Source: Enterocloster alcoholdehydrogenati
GTDB taxonomy: Bacteria > Bacillota > Clostridia > Lachnospirales > Lachnospiraceae
DNA: 64,000 bases
Reading direction: 5' to 3'
NCBI RefSeq assembly: GCF_013282095.1
Contig: NZ_BLTJ01000001.1
Location: forward strand, 186,001-250,000
In this document: positions 34,881-43,480 of the stretch, piece by piece
Layout of the letters: each line of letters begins with the position of its first letter
Position numbering within the stretch: position 1 is the stretch's first letter
Program-made: the position numbers and the translations under genes
The notes under the pieces: model-generated
What the model was told of the DNA's origin: nothing
Seen by the model: only the letters and a program-made list of their open reading frames with translations
Databases searched by the model: none

Positions 34881-35378
34881 TCATCCCTGTGCTTTTGTTT
34901 TCTCTTCCAGCTTTGCTCTCACTCTGGCTGCGGCAGCCGGGTGGAGAAATGCGCTGATATCACCGTCGTATTCCGCAATCTCCTTTACAATACTGGAACT
35001 TAAATAGGAATACTTAAGATTTGTAGTCAAAAATATGGTGTCGATTTCAGGGGCAATGACCCGGTTCGTCTGGGCCATCTGAAGCTCATACTCGAAATCT
35101 GTAATGGCGCGAAGGCCTCTGACAATCACATTGGCGTGATTTTGACGCACAAAATCAATCAGAAGTCCTTTAAATGCCTGAACCTCTGCGTTGGGGATAT
35201 CCCCTGTCACTTCCTTTAACAGCTCCACACGTTCCTCTGCGGTAAATAAGGGCGATTTGGCGCGGTTATTGAGTACGCCGATAATCACCTTGTCAAACAT
35301 GGTTGCCGTGCGCTTTATAATGTCAATATGGCCCAGGGTAACGGGATCAAAGCTGCCCGGATATACTGCGATTTTCAT
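34881..35378 (-). CDS. coaD: Phosphopantetheine adenylyltransferase
   Basis: 165 residues, standard length. It transfers AMP to 4'-phosphopantetheine, the penultimate step of coenzyme A synthesis. [16 protein letters not shown] holds the nucleotidyltransferase T/HxGH motif, and the second signature appears as [13 protein letters not shown]. The ATG directly follows the rsmD stop, with AAGGGGG at the end of rsmD as ribosome site. The rsmD-coaD pairing is widely conserved in Firmicutes. Confidence 0.97.
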   Translation of the reverse strand: MKIAVYPGSFDPVTLGHIDIIKRTATMFDKVIIGVLNNRAKSPLFTAEERVELLKEVTGDIPNAEVQAFKGLLIDFVRQNHANVIVRGLRAITDFEYELQMAQTNRVIAPEIDTIFLTTNLKYSYLSSSIVKEIAEYDGDISAFLHPAAAARVRAKLEEKTKAQG

Positions 35379-35936
35379 TTATTCCCCCTTACCGGCAAAT
35401 ATGTGCTTATTCGTCTTGTATATTTTTTCTTTTATCATATAGTAACCTGCGTCCTTTAACCAGCTGAAATCCGTTTCTTTGGACGCCTCTATGATAATCT
35501 GCGTATCTTCCGTGACCATAGGAGAAGTAAAAAGATACTCCAAAACCTTTTTTTCAAGATCCATATTATAAGGAGGATCCATAAAGATCAGGCCAAAACG
35601 GTAATTTCTTCCTTCCAGGCGCTTAAGTCCTGCGATCACATCGCAGTTCATCACCAGCGCCCCCTCTTCCAGATGAGTCCGTTGTAGGTTTTCCCGGATA
35701 CAGTCCGCCGCCTTGGGATTATTCTCAATAAAAACTGCCGTCTTAGCTCCTCTGCTCAGCGCCTCAATGCCGATCGCTCCGCTCCCTGAAAAAAGATCCA
35801 GAAAGAGGCAGCCCGGAATCTGAGGCTGAAGCATATTAAAAAGGGTCTCCTTGATCCGATCCGTAGTAGGACGGGTATCCATGCCTTCTATTGTCTTTAA
35901 AAGCAGCCTTTTTGCGCTGCCTGCGATTACTCTCAT
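35379..35936 (-). CDS. rsmD: 16S rRNA (guanine-N2-966) methyltransferase
   Basis: 185 residues. The opening MRVIAGSAKR, the RPTTDRIKETLFN block, the SAM motif LDLFSGSGAIGIEALSRGA and the catalytic DPPYN (in FMDPPYNMD) are all as in RsmD. It methylates G966 of 16S rRNA. First gene of the rsmD-coaD-coiled-coil operon with its own predicted promoter. Confidence 0.96.
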   Translation of the reverse strand: MRVIAGSAKRLLLKTIEGMDTRPTTDRIKETLFNMLQPQIPGCLFLDLFSGSGAIGIEALSRGAKTAVFIENNPKAADCIRENLQRTHLEEGALVMNCDVIAGLKRLEGRNYRFGLIFMDPPYNMDLEKKVLEYLFTSPMVTEDTQIIIEASKETDFSWLKDAGYYMIKEKIYKTNKHIFAGKGE

Positions 35937-35976
35937 GAAAAAACTCCTGTATATTAAGCAAATTTCATTCCAAACA

Positions 35977-36005
35977 AGTATAATATGAAATTCTTCTTAA
36001 TACAA
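35977..36005 (-). promoter_or_regulatory. Predicted promoter of rsmD-coaD
   Basis: TTGTAT (36000-36005) and TATACT (35977-35982) with 17 bases between, on the minus strand, about 40 bases before the rsmD ATG. Confidence 0.5.
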
Positions 36006-36039
36006 GGTTTTTTTGATGGTTTTTTCTAAATTTATAATA

Positions 36040-36081
36040 AAGAAGCAGCCCGGCAGGAAAATCCATACCGGGCTGCTTCTT
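36040..36081 (-). terminator. Terminator of the SASP gene
   Basis: A 14-bp stem (AAGAAGCAGCCCGG / CCGGGCTGCTTCTT) with a 14-base loop, 16 bases after the SASP stop codon, followed on the minus strand by TATTATAAA. It is a strong stem with a modest T run. Confidence 0.75.
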
Positions 36082-36097
36082 TCTTTGCTAAGGAGTT

Positions 36098-36301
36098 TTA
36101 CTTACCTGCCATCTGGCGCTCCTGGGCCTCGATCATTTTCTTGACCATATAGCCGCCTACAGAACCGTTCTGTGCGGAAGTCAGGTTGCCGTTGTAGCCG
36201 TTGCTTAACGGTACTCCCAGCTCGCTTGCTACCTCCATCTTAAAGCGGTCCATTGCTTCCTTTGCTTCAGGTACGTTTGTTTTGTTAGTGTTGTTAGACA
36301 T
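36098..36301 (-). CDS. Alpha/beta-type small acid-soluble spore protein
   Basis: 67 residues from ATG 36301, preceded by AAGGAGG. The family core is clear: MDRFKMEVASELGV, then GYNGNLTSAQNGSVGGYMVKKMI. The usual germination-protease site (T/S-E-F/I-A type) corresponds to MEVASELG, with Val in place of the consensus residue. Such proteins coat spore DNA and protect it from UV and heat. This is direct evidence that the organism makes endospores. Confidence 0.95.
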   Translation of the reverse strand: MSNNTNKTNVPEAKEAMDRFKMEVASELGVPLSNGYNGNLTSAQNGSVGGYMVKKMIEAQERQMAGK

Positions 36302-36332
36302 AATAAAACGCCTCCTTATAACTGGTCTGCTC

Positions 36333-36383
36333 AAGCGGTTTTTGTTCCGCTTAAAGCTTGTTTGTTGTTACGCTCTTATTATG
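36333..36383 (-). promoter_or_regulatory. Candidate sigma-G promoter and leader stem of the SASP gene
   Basis: On the minus strand CATAATA (36377-36383) matches the sigma-G -10 (CATNHTA); the -35 is unclear. A stem AAGCGG/CCGCTT (36333-36338 with 36347-36352) lies in the leader before the ribosome site. Forespore control is expected for this gene family; the promoter assignment itself is tentative. Confidence 0.4.
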
Positions 36384-36456
36384 TGAGATTCTGAAAATAA
36401 TACACTAGAAGGTTTTGCGTAAATTGTCAAAAAATAGAAACTGCCCTATCATAGCT

Positions 36457-36972
36457 TTATTCCACAACAACCACTTTTCCGTTCCGTTTTTTCTCTGCCT
36501 TCACATCATCCGCATATCCAAGAGCAGCCATGCCATACACCACATGATCCGCCGGGATGCCAAAGCCATTCAGGATTTCCCGGATCGCAGGCTCATCGCA
36601 GATGCCCTGAAGCTGGTTGATCCAAACCGAGCCGATTCCAAAGGAATGAGCGGCCAGGAAGATATTTTCCATGGCGCAGGCATTGTCCTCTTTTCCATGA
36701 TGATTCTCTCTCTGGTTGGAAGGGATGATGAGAACCTGAGGCTGGTACATATCATAGCGTTCGCGGCCCAGCGCTTTTTCCACAGCCTTTGCAAGCAGCT
36801 GGATCTTTTCCCTGTTTTTAACCACTGTAAACTGCCAGGTCTGCTTGCTCATGCCGCTGGGCGCATAAAGGGCGGCCTGCAGGATCTGCTCCAGTTCCGC
36901 CTCCGGAAGTTCCTGAACCTTAAATTTCCTTGTGCTTCTTCTTGTAAGGATCGTTTTCATTGTCTCATTCAT
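36457..36972 (-). CDS. Nitroreductase-family FMN oxidoreductase
   Basis: 171 residues, short for the family. RRSTRKFKVQELP at the start supplies the FMN phosphate-binding arginines; APSGMSKQTWQF and the later GIGSVWINQL and ALGYAD blocks are typical of the NfsB/FRP fold. It should reduce nitro, quinone or similar electron acceptors with NAD(P)H; the physiological substrate is unknown. AGGAGAG lies about ten bases upstream. It follows recG by 18 bases and is the likely end of that operon. Confidence 0.9.
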   Translation of the reverse strand: MNETMKTILTRRSTRKFKVQELPEAELEQILQAALYAPSGMSKQTWQFTVVKNREKIQLLAKAVEKALGRERYDMYQPQVLIIPSNQRENHHGKEDNACAMENIFLAAHSFGIGSVWINQLQGICDEPAIREILNGFGIPADHVVYGMAALGYADDVKAEKKRNGKVVVVE

Positions 36973-36990
36973 CGTTGTCTCTCTCCTTTA

Positions 36991-39048
36991 TTAAAGATTC
37001 AAATGTTCATCCCGGTCTCCCAGGTACTGCTCCACTTTCCTTTTAAGTTCTCTGTATTCCTCTTTGTCCAGTCCCGGATCCTCATCCAGAATCCGGTTCA
37101 CCTCCTCTGACACCTGCTTTAAAATATTGGCATCCGTAAAGATATCCCCAAGCTTAAATTCCAGTTCCCCGCTCTGGCGCACTCCGAAGATATCGCCCGG
37201 CCCGCGCAGTTTCAGGTCCTCGGAAGCAATATAAAAGCCATCATTGGAGCGGTTCATGATGTCCAGCCGCTCCATTGTGTCCTTTCCGCCGTTTCCGCTG
37301 ACCATAATACAATAGGATTGGGCCTTTCCGCGGCCCACCCGCCCCCGCAGCTGGTGGAGCTGGGCCAGGCCGAAACGCTCTGCGTTTTCGATCATCATCA
37401 CCGTGGCATTCGGCACATTCACTCCTACCTCGATAACGGTGGTCGATACCAGGACCTGGATCTCTCCCGATGCAAACTGCTCCATGACCCTGTTTTTCTC
37501 CCTGGCCTTCATCTTTCCATGAAGATACTCAACTGAAACAGTCTCCGGCAGAGCCTTTTTCAAAGCTTTTGCATAATCTACCACATTTTCCGCCTCAATC
37601 ATCTCACTGGCCTCCACCATAGGGCAGATCACATAGGCCTGATGGCCCATTTCCACCTGTTTCTGAATAAAGGCATAGGCCCTGGAACGATAGCCTGTAT
37701 CCACCACACAGTTTTTGATCTCCTGACGGCCTGCGGGAAGCTCATCGATCACAGAAATATCCAGATCCCCGTAAAGGATGATCGCCAGCGTTCTGGGGAT
37801 CGGAGTCGCGCTCATGACCAGCACATGGGGCATCTCTCCCTTTGTGCTTAAAAGTTCCCTCTGGCCTACGCCGAACCGGTGCTGCTCATCGGTAATCACC
37901 AGCGCCAGACGGTGGTAGATCACCTTTTCCTGGATGAGAGCGTGGGTTCCCACAATAATATCCGCCTCGTGAGAAGCTATCTTTTCGTAGGCCAGCCGCT
38001 TTTCCTTTGCTGTCATGGAACCGGTCACCAGCACTGGCGTCCTGTCTATGCCATTTGCCTCAAACAGCTCCTTCATAGACTCAAAATGCTGTCTGGCAAG
38101 CACCTCTGTGGGCACCATGAGCGCTCCCTGACAGCCATTATAGGCGGCCTGCAAAAGAGCCAGTACCGCGATAATGGTTTTTCCGGATCCTACGTCTCCC
38201 TGGATCAGCCGGTTCATCACCCGGCCTCCTGCCATATCGGAAAATACTTCTTTTAAGGCCCTCTCCTGAGCCCCTGTCAAAGCATAAGGCAGCCCTTCCT
38301 TTACTGCCTGCACCTCCCGCCGTTCCTTAAGCACCCAGGAGGACCGTTCTCCCTCTCTGTGCTCCTTCAGCCGTCTGATGCCCACAAGAAACATGAAAAA
38401 TTCATCGAATACCAGACGCCGCCTTGCAAAAAGCAGCTCCTTTTCATCCGATGGGAAATGAATATGCTCCGCCGCATAATTGATTTCCGCCAGCTGGTAT
38501 TTCTTCCGGAGAAAAGCCGGCATATATTCCCGCTCCAGCTGCCGTATTTCAAGTGCCTGCTTCTGCGCCTTTACAATCGTCTTATTGCTTAATCCTCTGG
38601 TCTGGCCGTAAACCGGCTGCATAGAGTGTTCCAGAGCCTCATAGGCCTCTTTGGTAAATACCTCCGGCTGTTCCATGATCAGGCGGCCTCCTTTTTTTAC
38701 CACCCGGCCGCGGAAGACATACGTCTGTCCGCTTTTTACATTTGACCGCATATAAGGCATATTGAACCAGGCCAGCTGCAGAGAACCGGTAAGATCCTTA
38801 ATCACGGCGGAAACCATCTGTATTTTTCCCGTCCTCAGAAGATCCGGCGGCTTTAACAGGGCAGAGGCCACGCTCATCACCGCCTGTTCCCGCAGCTGTC
38901 CTATGTGCACTGGCTCATCATAGGTGTCATAGGCTCTGGGATAATAGGAAAGGAGGTCATCAATCGTGATGACCCCTACCTTTTCAAACAATTTTCCGGT
39001 TTTCTCTCCAATGCCCTTTAAGGCGCTTACAGGCTGCCGGTTGCTCAT
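36991..39048 (-). CDS. recG: ATP-dependent DNA helicase RecG
   Basis: 685 residues, normal length. The N-terminal wedge/OB domain (about 50-160) is followed by the SF2 helicase core with Walker A GDVGSGKT, the DEQH box (ITDEQHRFGV) and motif VI (QLHQLRGRVGRG). It remodels stalled replication forks and Holliday junctions. Its ATG overlaps the stop of the ROK kinase gene (ATGA). In Bacillus recG also lies downstream of yloV. Confidence 0.97.
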   Translation of the reverse strand: MSNRQPVSALKGIGEKTGKLFEKVGVITIDDLLSYYPRAYDTYDEPVHIGQLREQAVMSVASALLKPPDLLRTGKIQMVSAVIKDLTGSLQLAWFNMPYMRSNVKSGQTYVFRGRVVKKGGRLIMEQPEVFTKEAYEALEHSMQPVYGQTRGLSNKTIVKAQKQALEIRQLEREYMPAFLRKKYQLAEINYAAEHIHFPSDEKELLFARRRLVFDEFFMFLVGIRRLKEHREGERSSWVLKERREVQAVKEGLPYALTGAQERALKEVFSDMAGGRVMNRLIQGDVGSGKTIIAVLALLQAAYNGCQGALMVPTEVLARQHFESMKELFEANGIDRTPVLVTGSMTAKEKRLAYEKIASHEADIIVGTHALIQEKVIYHRLALVITDEQHRFGVGQRELLSTKGEMPHVLVMSATPIPRTLAIILYGDLDISVIDELPAGRQEIKNCVVDTGYRSRAYAFIQKQVEMGHQAYVICPMVEASEMIEAENVVDYAKALKKALPETVSVEYLHGKMKAREKNRVMEQFASGEIQVLVSTTVIEVGVNVPNATVMMIENAERFGLAQLHQLRGRVGRGKAQSYCIMVSGNGGKDTMERLDIMNRSNDGFYIASEDLKLRGPGDIFGVRQSGELEFKLGDIFTDANILKQVSEEVNRILDEDPGLDKEEYRELKRKVEQYLGDRDEHLNL

Positions 39049-39926
39049 GCCGTCTCCTGCTCCAGGGCATTTAATCCCAGGCGGATAGCGCCCATGATGC
39101 CCTGATCGTCATGCAGGCTGGCAGGAACGATATACTGGTCCATATCCTCCATCTCCTTCGTAAGGATATAGCCGTTTACAAACTCCTTCACCTTGCTGCG
39201 GATCAATGGGAACAGATGGGTCTGGTGCATTACGCCGCCGCCCAGGATGATCTTCTGAGGAGACAGAATCATAATGTAGTCCGCCAGCGCCTGGGCGATG
39301 TAATAGCTTTCCAGCTCCCAGACCTCCGGGCAGTCTTTTAGTTCCACGGCCTTCTTTCCCCATCTTGCCTCGATGGAGGGGCCGCTTGCAAAGCCCTCAA
39401 AACAGTTGGGATGGCTGGGGCAGATGCCGCCCTTTGCATCCTCAGGATGACGGTTTAAAAAGATATGTCCGCCTTCGGGGTGAAGCATACCGTGAAGCAG
39501 TCCTCCGTTGGCCCAGACGCCGACTCCCACACCGGTGCCAATGGTAATGTAGATCACGCTGCTTAAGCCTTTGGCACAGCCGTATGTCACCTCTCCCAGG
39601 CAGGATCCGTTTACATCCGTGTCAATAGCCATGGGAACCTTAAGAGCCTTCCTGATGCCTCCAAGAAGATCCTTATTTCTCCAGGCAAGCTTGGGCGTTT
39701 CAAGAATATAGCCGTAGGTATCGGATGCAGGATTTACGTCTACCGGCCCGAAGGCTCCGATCCCCAGAGCCTTAATATCCTTATCTTTAAAATATTCTAT
39801 AATCTTTGGAATCGTCTCCTCCGGTGTGGTTGTCGGAATGGATACCTGCTCTATGATGGTTCCGTCTTTTCTTCCCAGGGCGCAGACCATTTTGGTTCCC
39901 CCTGCCTCCAGTGCTCCGATTATCAT
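39045..39926 (-). CDS. scrK: ROK-family fructokinase
   Basis: 293 residues from ATG 39926 (MIIGALEAGGTKMVCALG), chosen because AAGGGGAG precedes it and the upstream ATG has no ribosome site. LEAGGTK is the ATP phosphate loop, GTGVGVG the second phosphate-binding loop, and HPEDAKGGICPSHPNCFEGFASG carries the zinc-binding CxxHxxC motif typical of ROK fructokinases. Mannose or another hexose could also be a substrate. It is co-oriented and overlapping with recG, an unusual partner for a sugar kinase. Confidence 0.88.
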   Translation of the reverse strand: MIIGALEAGGTKMVCALGRKDGTIIEQVSIPTTTPEETIPKIIEYFKDKDIKALGIGAFGPVDVNPASDTYGYILETPKLAWRNKDLLGGIRKALKVPMAIDTDVNGSCLGEVTYGCAKGLSSVIYITIGTGVGVGVWANGGLLHGMLHPEGGHIFLNRHPEDAKGGICPSHPNCFEGFASGPSIEARWGKKAVELKDCPEVWELESYYIAQALADYIMILSPQKIILGGGVMHQTHLFPLIRSKVKEFVNGYILTKEMEDMDQYIVPASLHDDQGIMGAIRLGLNALEQETA

Positions 39927-39963
39927 GCGATTATTTCTCCCCTTATTCATTTATTACATCACA

Positions 39964-39997
39964 ATCCGGGGCAGCCAGGCTAACCGCCGCCCCGGAT
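39964..39997 (-). repeat. GC-rich stem-loop between the BI-1 and ROK genes
   Basis: ATCCGGGGC / GCCCCGGAT, a perfect 9-bp stem with a 16-base loop, 17 bases after the BI-1 stop codon. There is no T run, so it may be a transcript-end stabiliser or a weak terminator inside the operon. Confidence 0.45.
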
Positions 39998-40013
39998 CGG
40001 ACTTTTCTTACTT

Positions 40014-40724
40014 TTAATCTCTGCTGCGTCCTACAAAACGAAGCAGATAGATAAACAGATTGATGAAATCCAGATACAGCTGCAGAGCTGAGAAAATGGA
40101 AGCCTTGGCCGCCATCTCTGAGTTTCCTCCGTAGCAGGCGTAATATGCCTGAATCTTCTTAGAGTCATAAGCTGTAATGATCAGAAACAGGAATATACCT
40201 ACGCCGCACACGATCGTCTCAAATGCGCTCAAATCAATGAACATGGCCAGCAGCCAGAACACAAATAAAAAGATCAGCCCGCCGGTCATAAACGGACGCA
40301 GAGCGGAAAAATTGATATTTCCATAGTATCCAATCAGAGCCATCACGCCAAAAAACAGCGCTGTGATGCCAAATGCCATCCACAGGGACATCAGATCATA
40401 GATCAGGAAATACATACTGAACACAACTCCGTTTACGGCAGCGTAAAGAAAGAACATAAATCTTGCCGTGTTGACAGACATTTTTTCCAGTCTGGCAGTC
40501 AAAGCGACCACCACGATCAATTCAGCAGCCAGAAGAACGAAATTCCAGGCTGGAATCTGGAGCACATACCAGAAGGCCCCTGAAAGATACATACTGACAG
40601 CGATTACCATGGTGAGCAAAAGTCCTGCAAACATCCAGCCAAAGGTCTTGGCCGTATAGCGCGTCAGCGACTCTCCGGATGCCTGGCGTTCAAATCCCTG
40701 CTCCATTCTAAATTCATCATTCAT
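40014..40724 (-). CDS. Bax inhibitor-1 / YccA-family membrane protein
   Basis: 236 residues with seven hydrophobic segments after a 30-residue polar N-terminus. TGGLIFLFVFWLL and the YDSKKIQAYY block (di-aspartate region of the pH-sensitive calcium-leak family) and the C-terminal LQLYLDFINLFIYLLR are characteristic. Bacterial members are thought to act as proton-gated calcium channels or in membrane stress; the role here is unknown. AAAGGAGAA precedes the ATG. It is 21 bases after yloV. Confidence 0.92.
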   Translation of the reverse strand: MNDEFRMEQGFERQASGESLTRYTAKTFGWMFAGLLLTMVIAVSMYLSGAFWYVLQIPAWNFVLLAAELIVVVALTARLEKMSVNTARFMFFLYAAVNGVVFSMYFLIYDLMSLWMAFGITALFFGVMALIGYYGNINFSALRPFMTGGLIFLFVFWLLAMFIDLSAFETIVCGVGIFLFLIITAYDSKKIQAYYACYGGNSEMAAKASIFSALQLYLDFINLFIYLLRFVGRSRD

Positions 40725-40745
40725 ACAACATTTCTCCTTTCAAAT

Positions 40746-42455
40746 CTATTCTGCGGATATCATATAGTAGTAGATGGGCTGGCCGCCGTACTGCAGCTCG
40801 ATCTCCTTATCCGGGAACTCCTCCTTCGCCTGCTCCTTCAGGCTTACTGCGTCCTCTTTGGCCACATCACTTCCATAATATATGGTAACCAGCTCGCTGT
40901 CCTTATCCAGCATCGCTTCCAGAGCCTTTTGGGCCGCCCTGGAAACGGACCGGTCTACGGCCAGCATACCGCGATCGCCGATTGCCATGATATCGCCCTC
41001 ATGGATCTCCATACCGTCAATAGTTGTGTTGCGCACGGCGTAGGTGATCTGGGCGGTCCGCACGCGTTCCATCTCAGATGTCATATTTTCAAGGTTTTCC
41101 TCCGGCGTCAGATCCGGAATAAAGTTTACAAGCGCCGTAATTCCCTGCGGCACCGTTCTGGAAGGGATCACAACGATCTTCTTATCCTCCGTCAGATCAC
41201 GGGCCTGGTTGGCTGCCAGAATGATATTTTTATTGTTGGGGAGGATGAAAATGGTATCGGCATTGACCTTTGCAATGGCATTTAACATATCCTCGGTGCT
41301 TGGGTTCATGGTCTGTCCGCCTTCGATCAGGAAGTCGGCCCCTATTCCCCTGAAAATCTCGCTTAGGCCATCACCGCAGGATACTGCAATAAAACCATAG
41401 GGCCTGCGCTCCTTTATTTCTCCGCCTTCTGTCTCTGCCGCTGTTTCCTGTGCCTGTTCTCTGGCCAGCCGCTCAGAATCCTGGATTACGCGTTCCTCAT
41501 GTTCCTCCCGCATATTGTCAACCTTCATGCGGGAAAGAGATCCGTAGGACAGCCCCTTCTCAAAGGCCAGGCCTGGATGGTTGGTGTGCACATGGATCTT
41601 AACGATCTCATCATCGGACACCACTACCAGAGAATCGCCGATGGAACCCAGATATTCCTTAAGCCCACGCTCATCCTCCTCTGTATAGGTTTTCTCCAGC
41701 TTGATGATAAACTCCGTGCAGTAGCCGAATCGGATGTCCGCCGTATCGATATCGGTCCTTGAGGCGCCTGCCGCCTGGGGCTTTTTCTCCTCAGACACGC
41801 CAAGGGCAGATGTTTCCCCCAGTGAAAAGTCCGTACACACTCCGGTAAGACCGTCAAAGGCACCCTTAACCACCTGCATCAGGCCCTGGCCGCCGGAATC
41901 CACAACCCCGGCCTGCTTCAATACGGGAAGGATCTCCGGCGTCTGACTTAAAACGTAGTCTCCCTCCTTGATCACGGCCTCTGCAAAAACTACGATATCG
42001 TCGGTCTGGCCCGCCATCTCAACAGCCTTGTCCGCCATTCCCCTGGCAACGGTAAGGATCGTTCCCTCCTTGGGCTTCATCACCGCCTTATAGGCAGTTT
42101 CCATACCGCGCACCATGGCGTTGGCCAGGGTGGTTACGTCAATGGCCTCCGTCGATTGAATCTCCTTCGTAAAGCCTCTTAACAGCTGAGAGAGGATCAC
42201 TCCCGAATTTCCCCTTGCTCCTCTCAGGGATCCTGAGGAAATGGCCTTGGCCAGCTGCTCCATACTGGGATCTGAAAGCACTGCAACCTCCCTGGCGGCT
42301 GCCATAATGGTCAGCGTCATGTTGGTGCCTGTATCTCCGTCCGGTACGGGGAATACATTTAACTCATTGATCCACTCTTTCTTAGCCTCAAGGCCCTTTG
42401 CTCCTGCCAGAAAAGCTTTTTTCACCATTCCGGCATCAATTGTACTTATACCCAC
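40746..42455 (-). CDS. yloV: DAK2-domain kinase, YloV/FakA-like
   Basis: 569 residues starting at a GTG (42455), with AGGAGG nine bases upstream. Residues 1-200 are the Dha-kinase nucleotide-binding domain (ELNVFPVPDGDTGTNM with the magnesium-binding aspartates), a middle domain follows (about 230-310), and the C-terminal DegV-like-interacting part ends the protein (from about 340). FakA phosphorylates fatty acids bound to FakB (DegV family) proteins for phospholipid synthesis; no fakB is in the window. It follows yloU by 13 bases, the conserved yloU-yloV order. Confidence 0.92.
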   Translation of the reverse strand: MGISTIDAGMVKKAFLAGAKGLEAKKEWINELNVFPVPDGDTGTNMTLTIMAAAREVAVLSDPSMEQLAKAISSGSLRGARGNSGVILSQLLRGFTKEIQSTEAIDVTTLANAMVRGMETAYKAVMKPKEGTILTVARGMADKAVEMAGQTDDIVVFAEAVIKEGDYVLSQTPEILPVLKQAGVVDSGGQGLMQVVKGAFDGLTGVCTDFSLGETSALGVSEEKKPQAAGASRTDIDTADIRFGYCTEFIIKLEKTYTEEDERGLKEYLGSIGDSLVVVSDDEIVKIHVHTNHPGLAFEKGLSYGSLSRMKVDNMREEHEERVIQDSERLAREQAQETAAETEGGEIKERRPYGFIAVSCGDGLSEIFRGIGADFLIEGGQTMNPSTEDMLNAIAKVNADTIFILPNNKNIILAANQARDLTEDKKIVVIPSRTVPQGITALVNFIPDLTPEENLENMTSEMERVRTAQITYAVRNTTIDGMEIHEGDIMAIGDRGMLAVDRSVSRAAQKALEAMLDKDSELVTIYYGSDVAKEDAVSLKEQAKEEFPDKEIELQYGGQPIYYYMISAE

Positions 42456-42468
42456 GGGTTACTTCCTC

Positions 42469-42825
42469 CTAATCAATCACTCTCACACCTTCTACGAAGA
42501 TGTTGATCTTCTCTATCTCCATACCGGTGAATTCTTCTACTCTGTATTTCACGCTCTCGATCAGGTTGTCAGACACCGCTGAAATGCTGACCCCGTAGGA
42601 TACGATCACATGAAAATCAATGGATATGCGGTTTTCCCTGATATCCACAGTGATGCCGTGCGTCAGGCTCTCTCTCTTCAGCAGCTTCACAAGACCATCC
42701 TTCATACTTACGGCCGCCATGCCCACAATACCGAAGCACTCTACTGCAATTGTTCCTGCATATAAAGCAATTACGTCCGGGCTGATCTGGATCTCGCCCA
42801 TCTTATTGCTGATTCGTCCCTTCAT
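42469..42825 (-). CDS. yloU: Asp23/Gls24-family protein YloU
   Basis: 118 residues from ATG 42825, preceded by AGGAGG. The Asp23 core runs over most of the protein (GEIQISPDVIALYAGTIAVECFGIVGMA...IDFHVIVSYGVSI...VNIFVEG-like end). These small proteins are abundant envelope-stress-associated factors without a known reaction. The gene is divergent from rpmB and first in the yloU-yloV transcript. A TATACT box lies upstream but its -35 is poor. Confidence 0.93.
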   Translation of the reverse strand: MKGRISNKMGEIQISPDVIALYAGTIAVECFGIVGMAAVSMKDGLVKLLKRESLTHGITVDIRENRISIDFHVIVSYGVSISAVSDNLIESVKYRVEEFTGMEIEKINIFVEGVRVID

Positions 42826-42903
42826 ATACACGCCTCCTGTTTTAATGTTAAAGACAGTATACACTATTTTCCGAAAAAAAGAAATAAATTTTTGTTTTTT
42901 CAC

Positions 42904-42932
42904 TTGCAAAATTTGAAAACATCTGGTATCAT
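42904..42932 (+). promoter_or_regulatory. Predicted promoter of rpmB
   Basis: TTGCAA (42904-42909) and TATCAT (42927-42932) with a 17-base spacer, 66 bases before the rpmB ATG. Confidence 0.55.
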
Positions 42933-42998
42933 TACTTTTGTTGTGGATTTTTTTATTTCTACAAGAAATCCAAGTAACGTTTAAGGAGGTGCAATAGT

Positions 42999-43184
42999 AT
43001 GGCTAAGTGTGCAATCTGTGAAAAGGCAGCTCATTTCGGAAACAAAGTGAGCCATTCCCATAGACGCTCCAACAAGATGTGGAAAGCAAACGTAAAATCT
43101 GTTAAGGTTAAAGTAAACGGCGGAACCAAGAGAATGTACGTATGTACTTCCTGCTTACGTTCCGGCCTTGTAGAAAGAGCCTAA
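42999..43184 (+). CDS. rpmB: 50S ribosomal protein L28
   Basis: 61 residues, basic. MAKCAICEKAAHFGNKVSHSHRRSNK is the classic opening, with zinc-type cysteine pairs (CAIC near the start, CTSC near the end), the Zn-binding form of L28. It is a structural part of the large ribosomal subunit. AAGGAGG lies upstream, and a terminator follows. The divergent rpmB/yloU arrangement is the same as in Bacillus. Confidence 0.97.
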   Translation: MAKCAICEKAAHFGNKVSHSHRRSNKMWKANVKSVKVKVNGGTKRMYVCTSCLRSGLVERA

Positions 43185-43197
43185 TGAAAAGCAGAGC

Positions 43198-43232
43198 AAA
43201 AGCTCCTGACTGTCACAGTCGGGAGCTTTTTT
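43198..43232. terminator. Bidirectional terminator between rpmB and a small membrane protein
   Basis: AAAAGCTCCTGACTG pairs with CAGTCGGGAGCTTTT (one wobble), loop TCA, with a T run on the plus strand and A residues on the other side. It can stop both rpmB and the convergent 45-residue gene. Confidence 0.85.
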
Positions 43233-43237
43233 CTATA

Positions 43238-43375
43238 TCAGCAGCAAAACAGGTTATACCCCAGCACAAGGCAGCCCACCACAAAAAAGAAAGTGAAAAT
43301 GGTCTCAGGTATAAATAAAAGCACTGCCATCCCAAGGCCGAAGCAGAACAGCATCAGTCCACAGATCCGTTTCAT
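43238..43375 (-). CDS. Small membrane protein of 45 residues, unknown function
   Basis: A short frame from ATG 43375 to a TGA at 43238, reading MKRICGLMLFCFGLGM, then VLLFIPETIFTFFFVVG, ending LGYNLFCC. It has two hydrophobic stretches with a Pro-Glu turn between them and a basic N-terminus, so it should be a small inner-membrane hairpin. GGGAG lies about 11 bases upstream. The gene fits exactly between the gerW gene and the shared terminator. The function is not known; coding status rests on composition, ribosome site and placement. Confidence 0.65.
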   Translation of the reverse strand: MKRICGLMLFCFGLGMAVLLFIPETIFTFFFVVGCLVLGYNLFCC

Positions 43376-43480
43376 ATTCAAACCGCTCCCTTCTCTTTAT
43401 CTTATGCAGAAGGGTTCCGGTCCATTCCCAGGATGCAGGGCAGAAAAAAGGGCCCCATCTGAGGCCCTCCGGGATACGGA

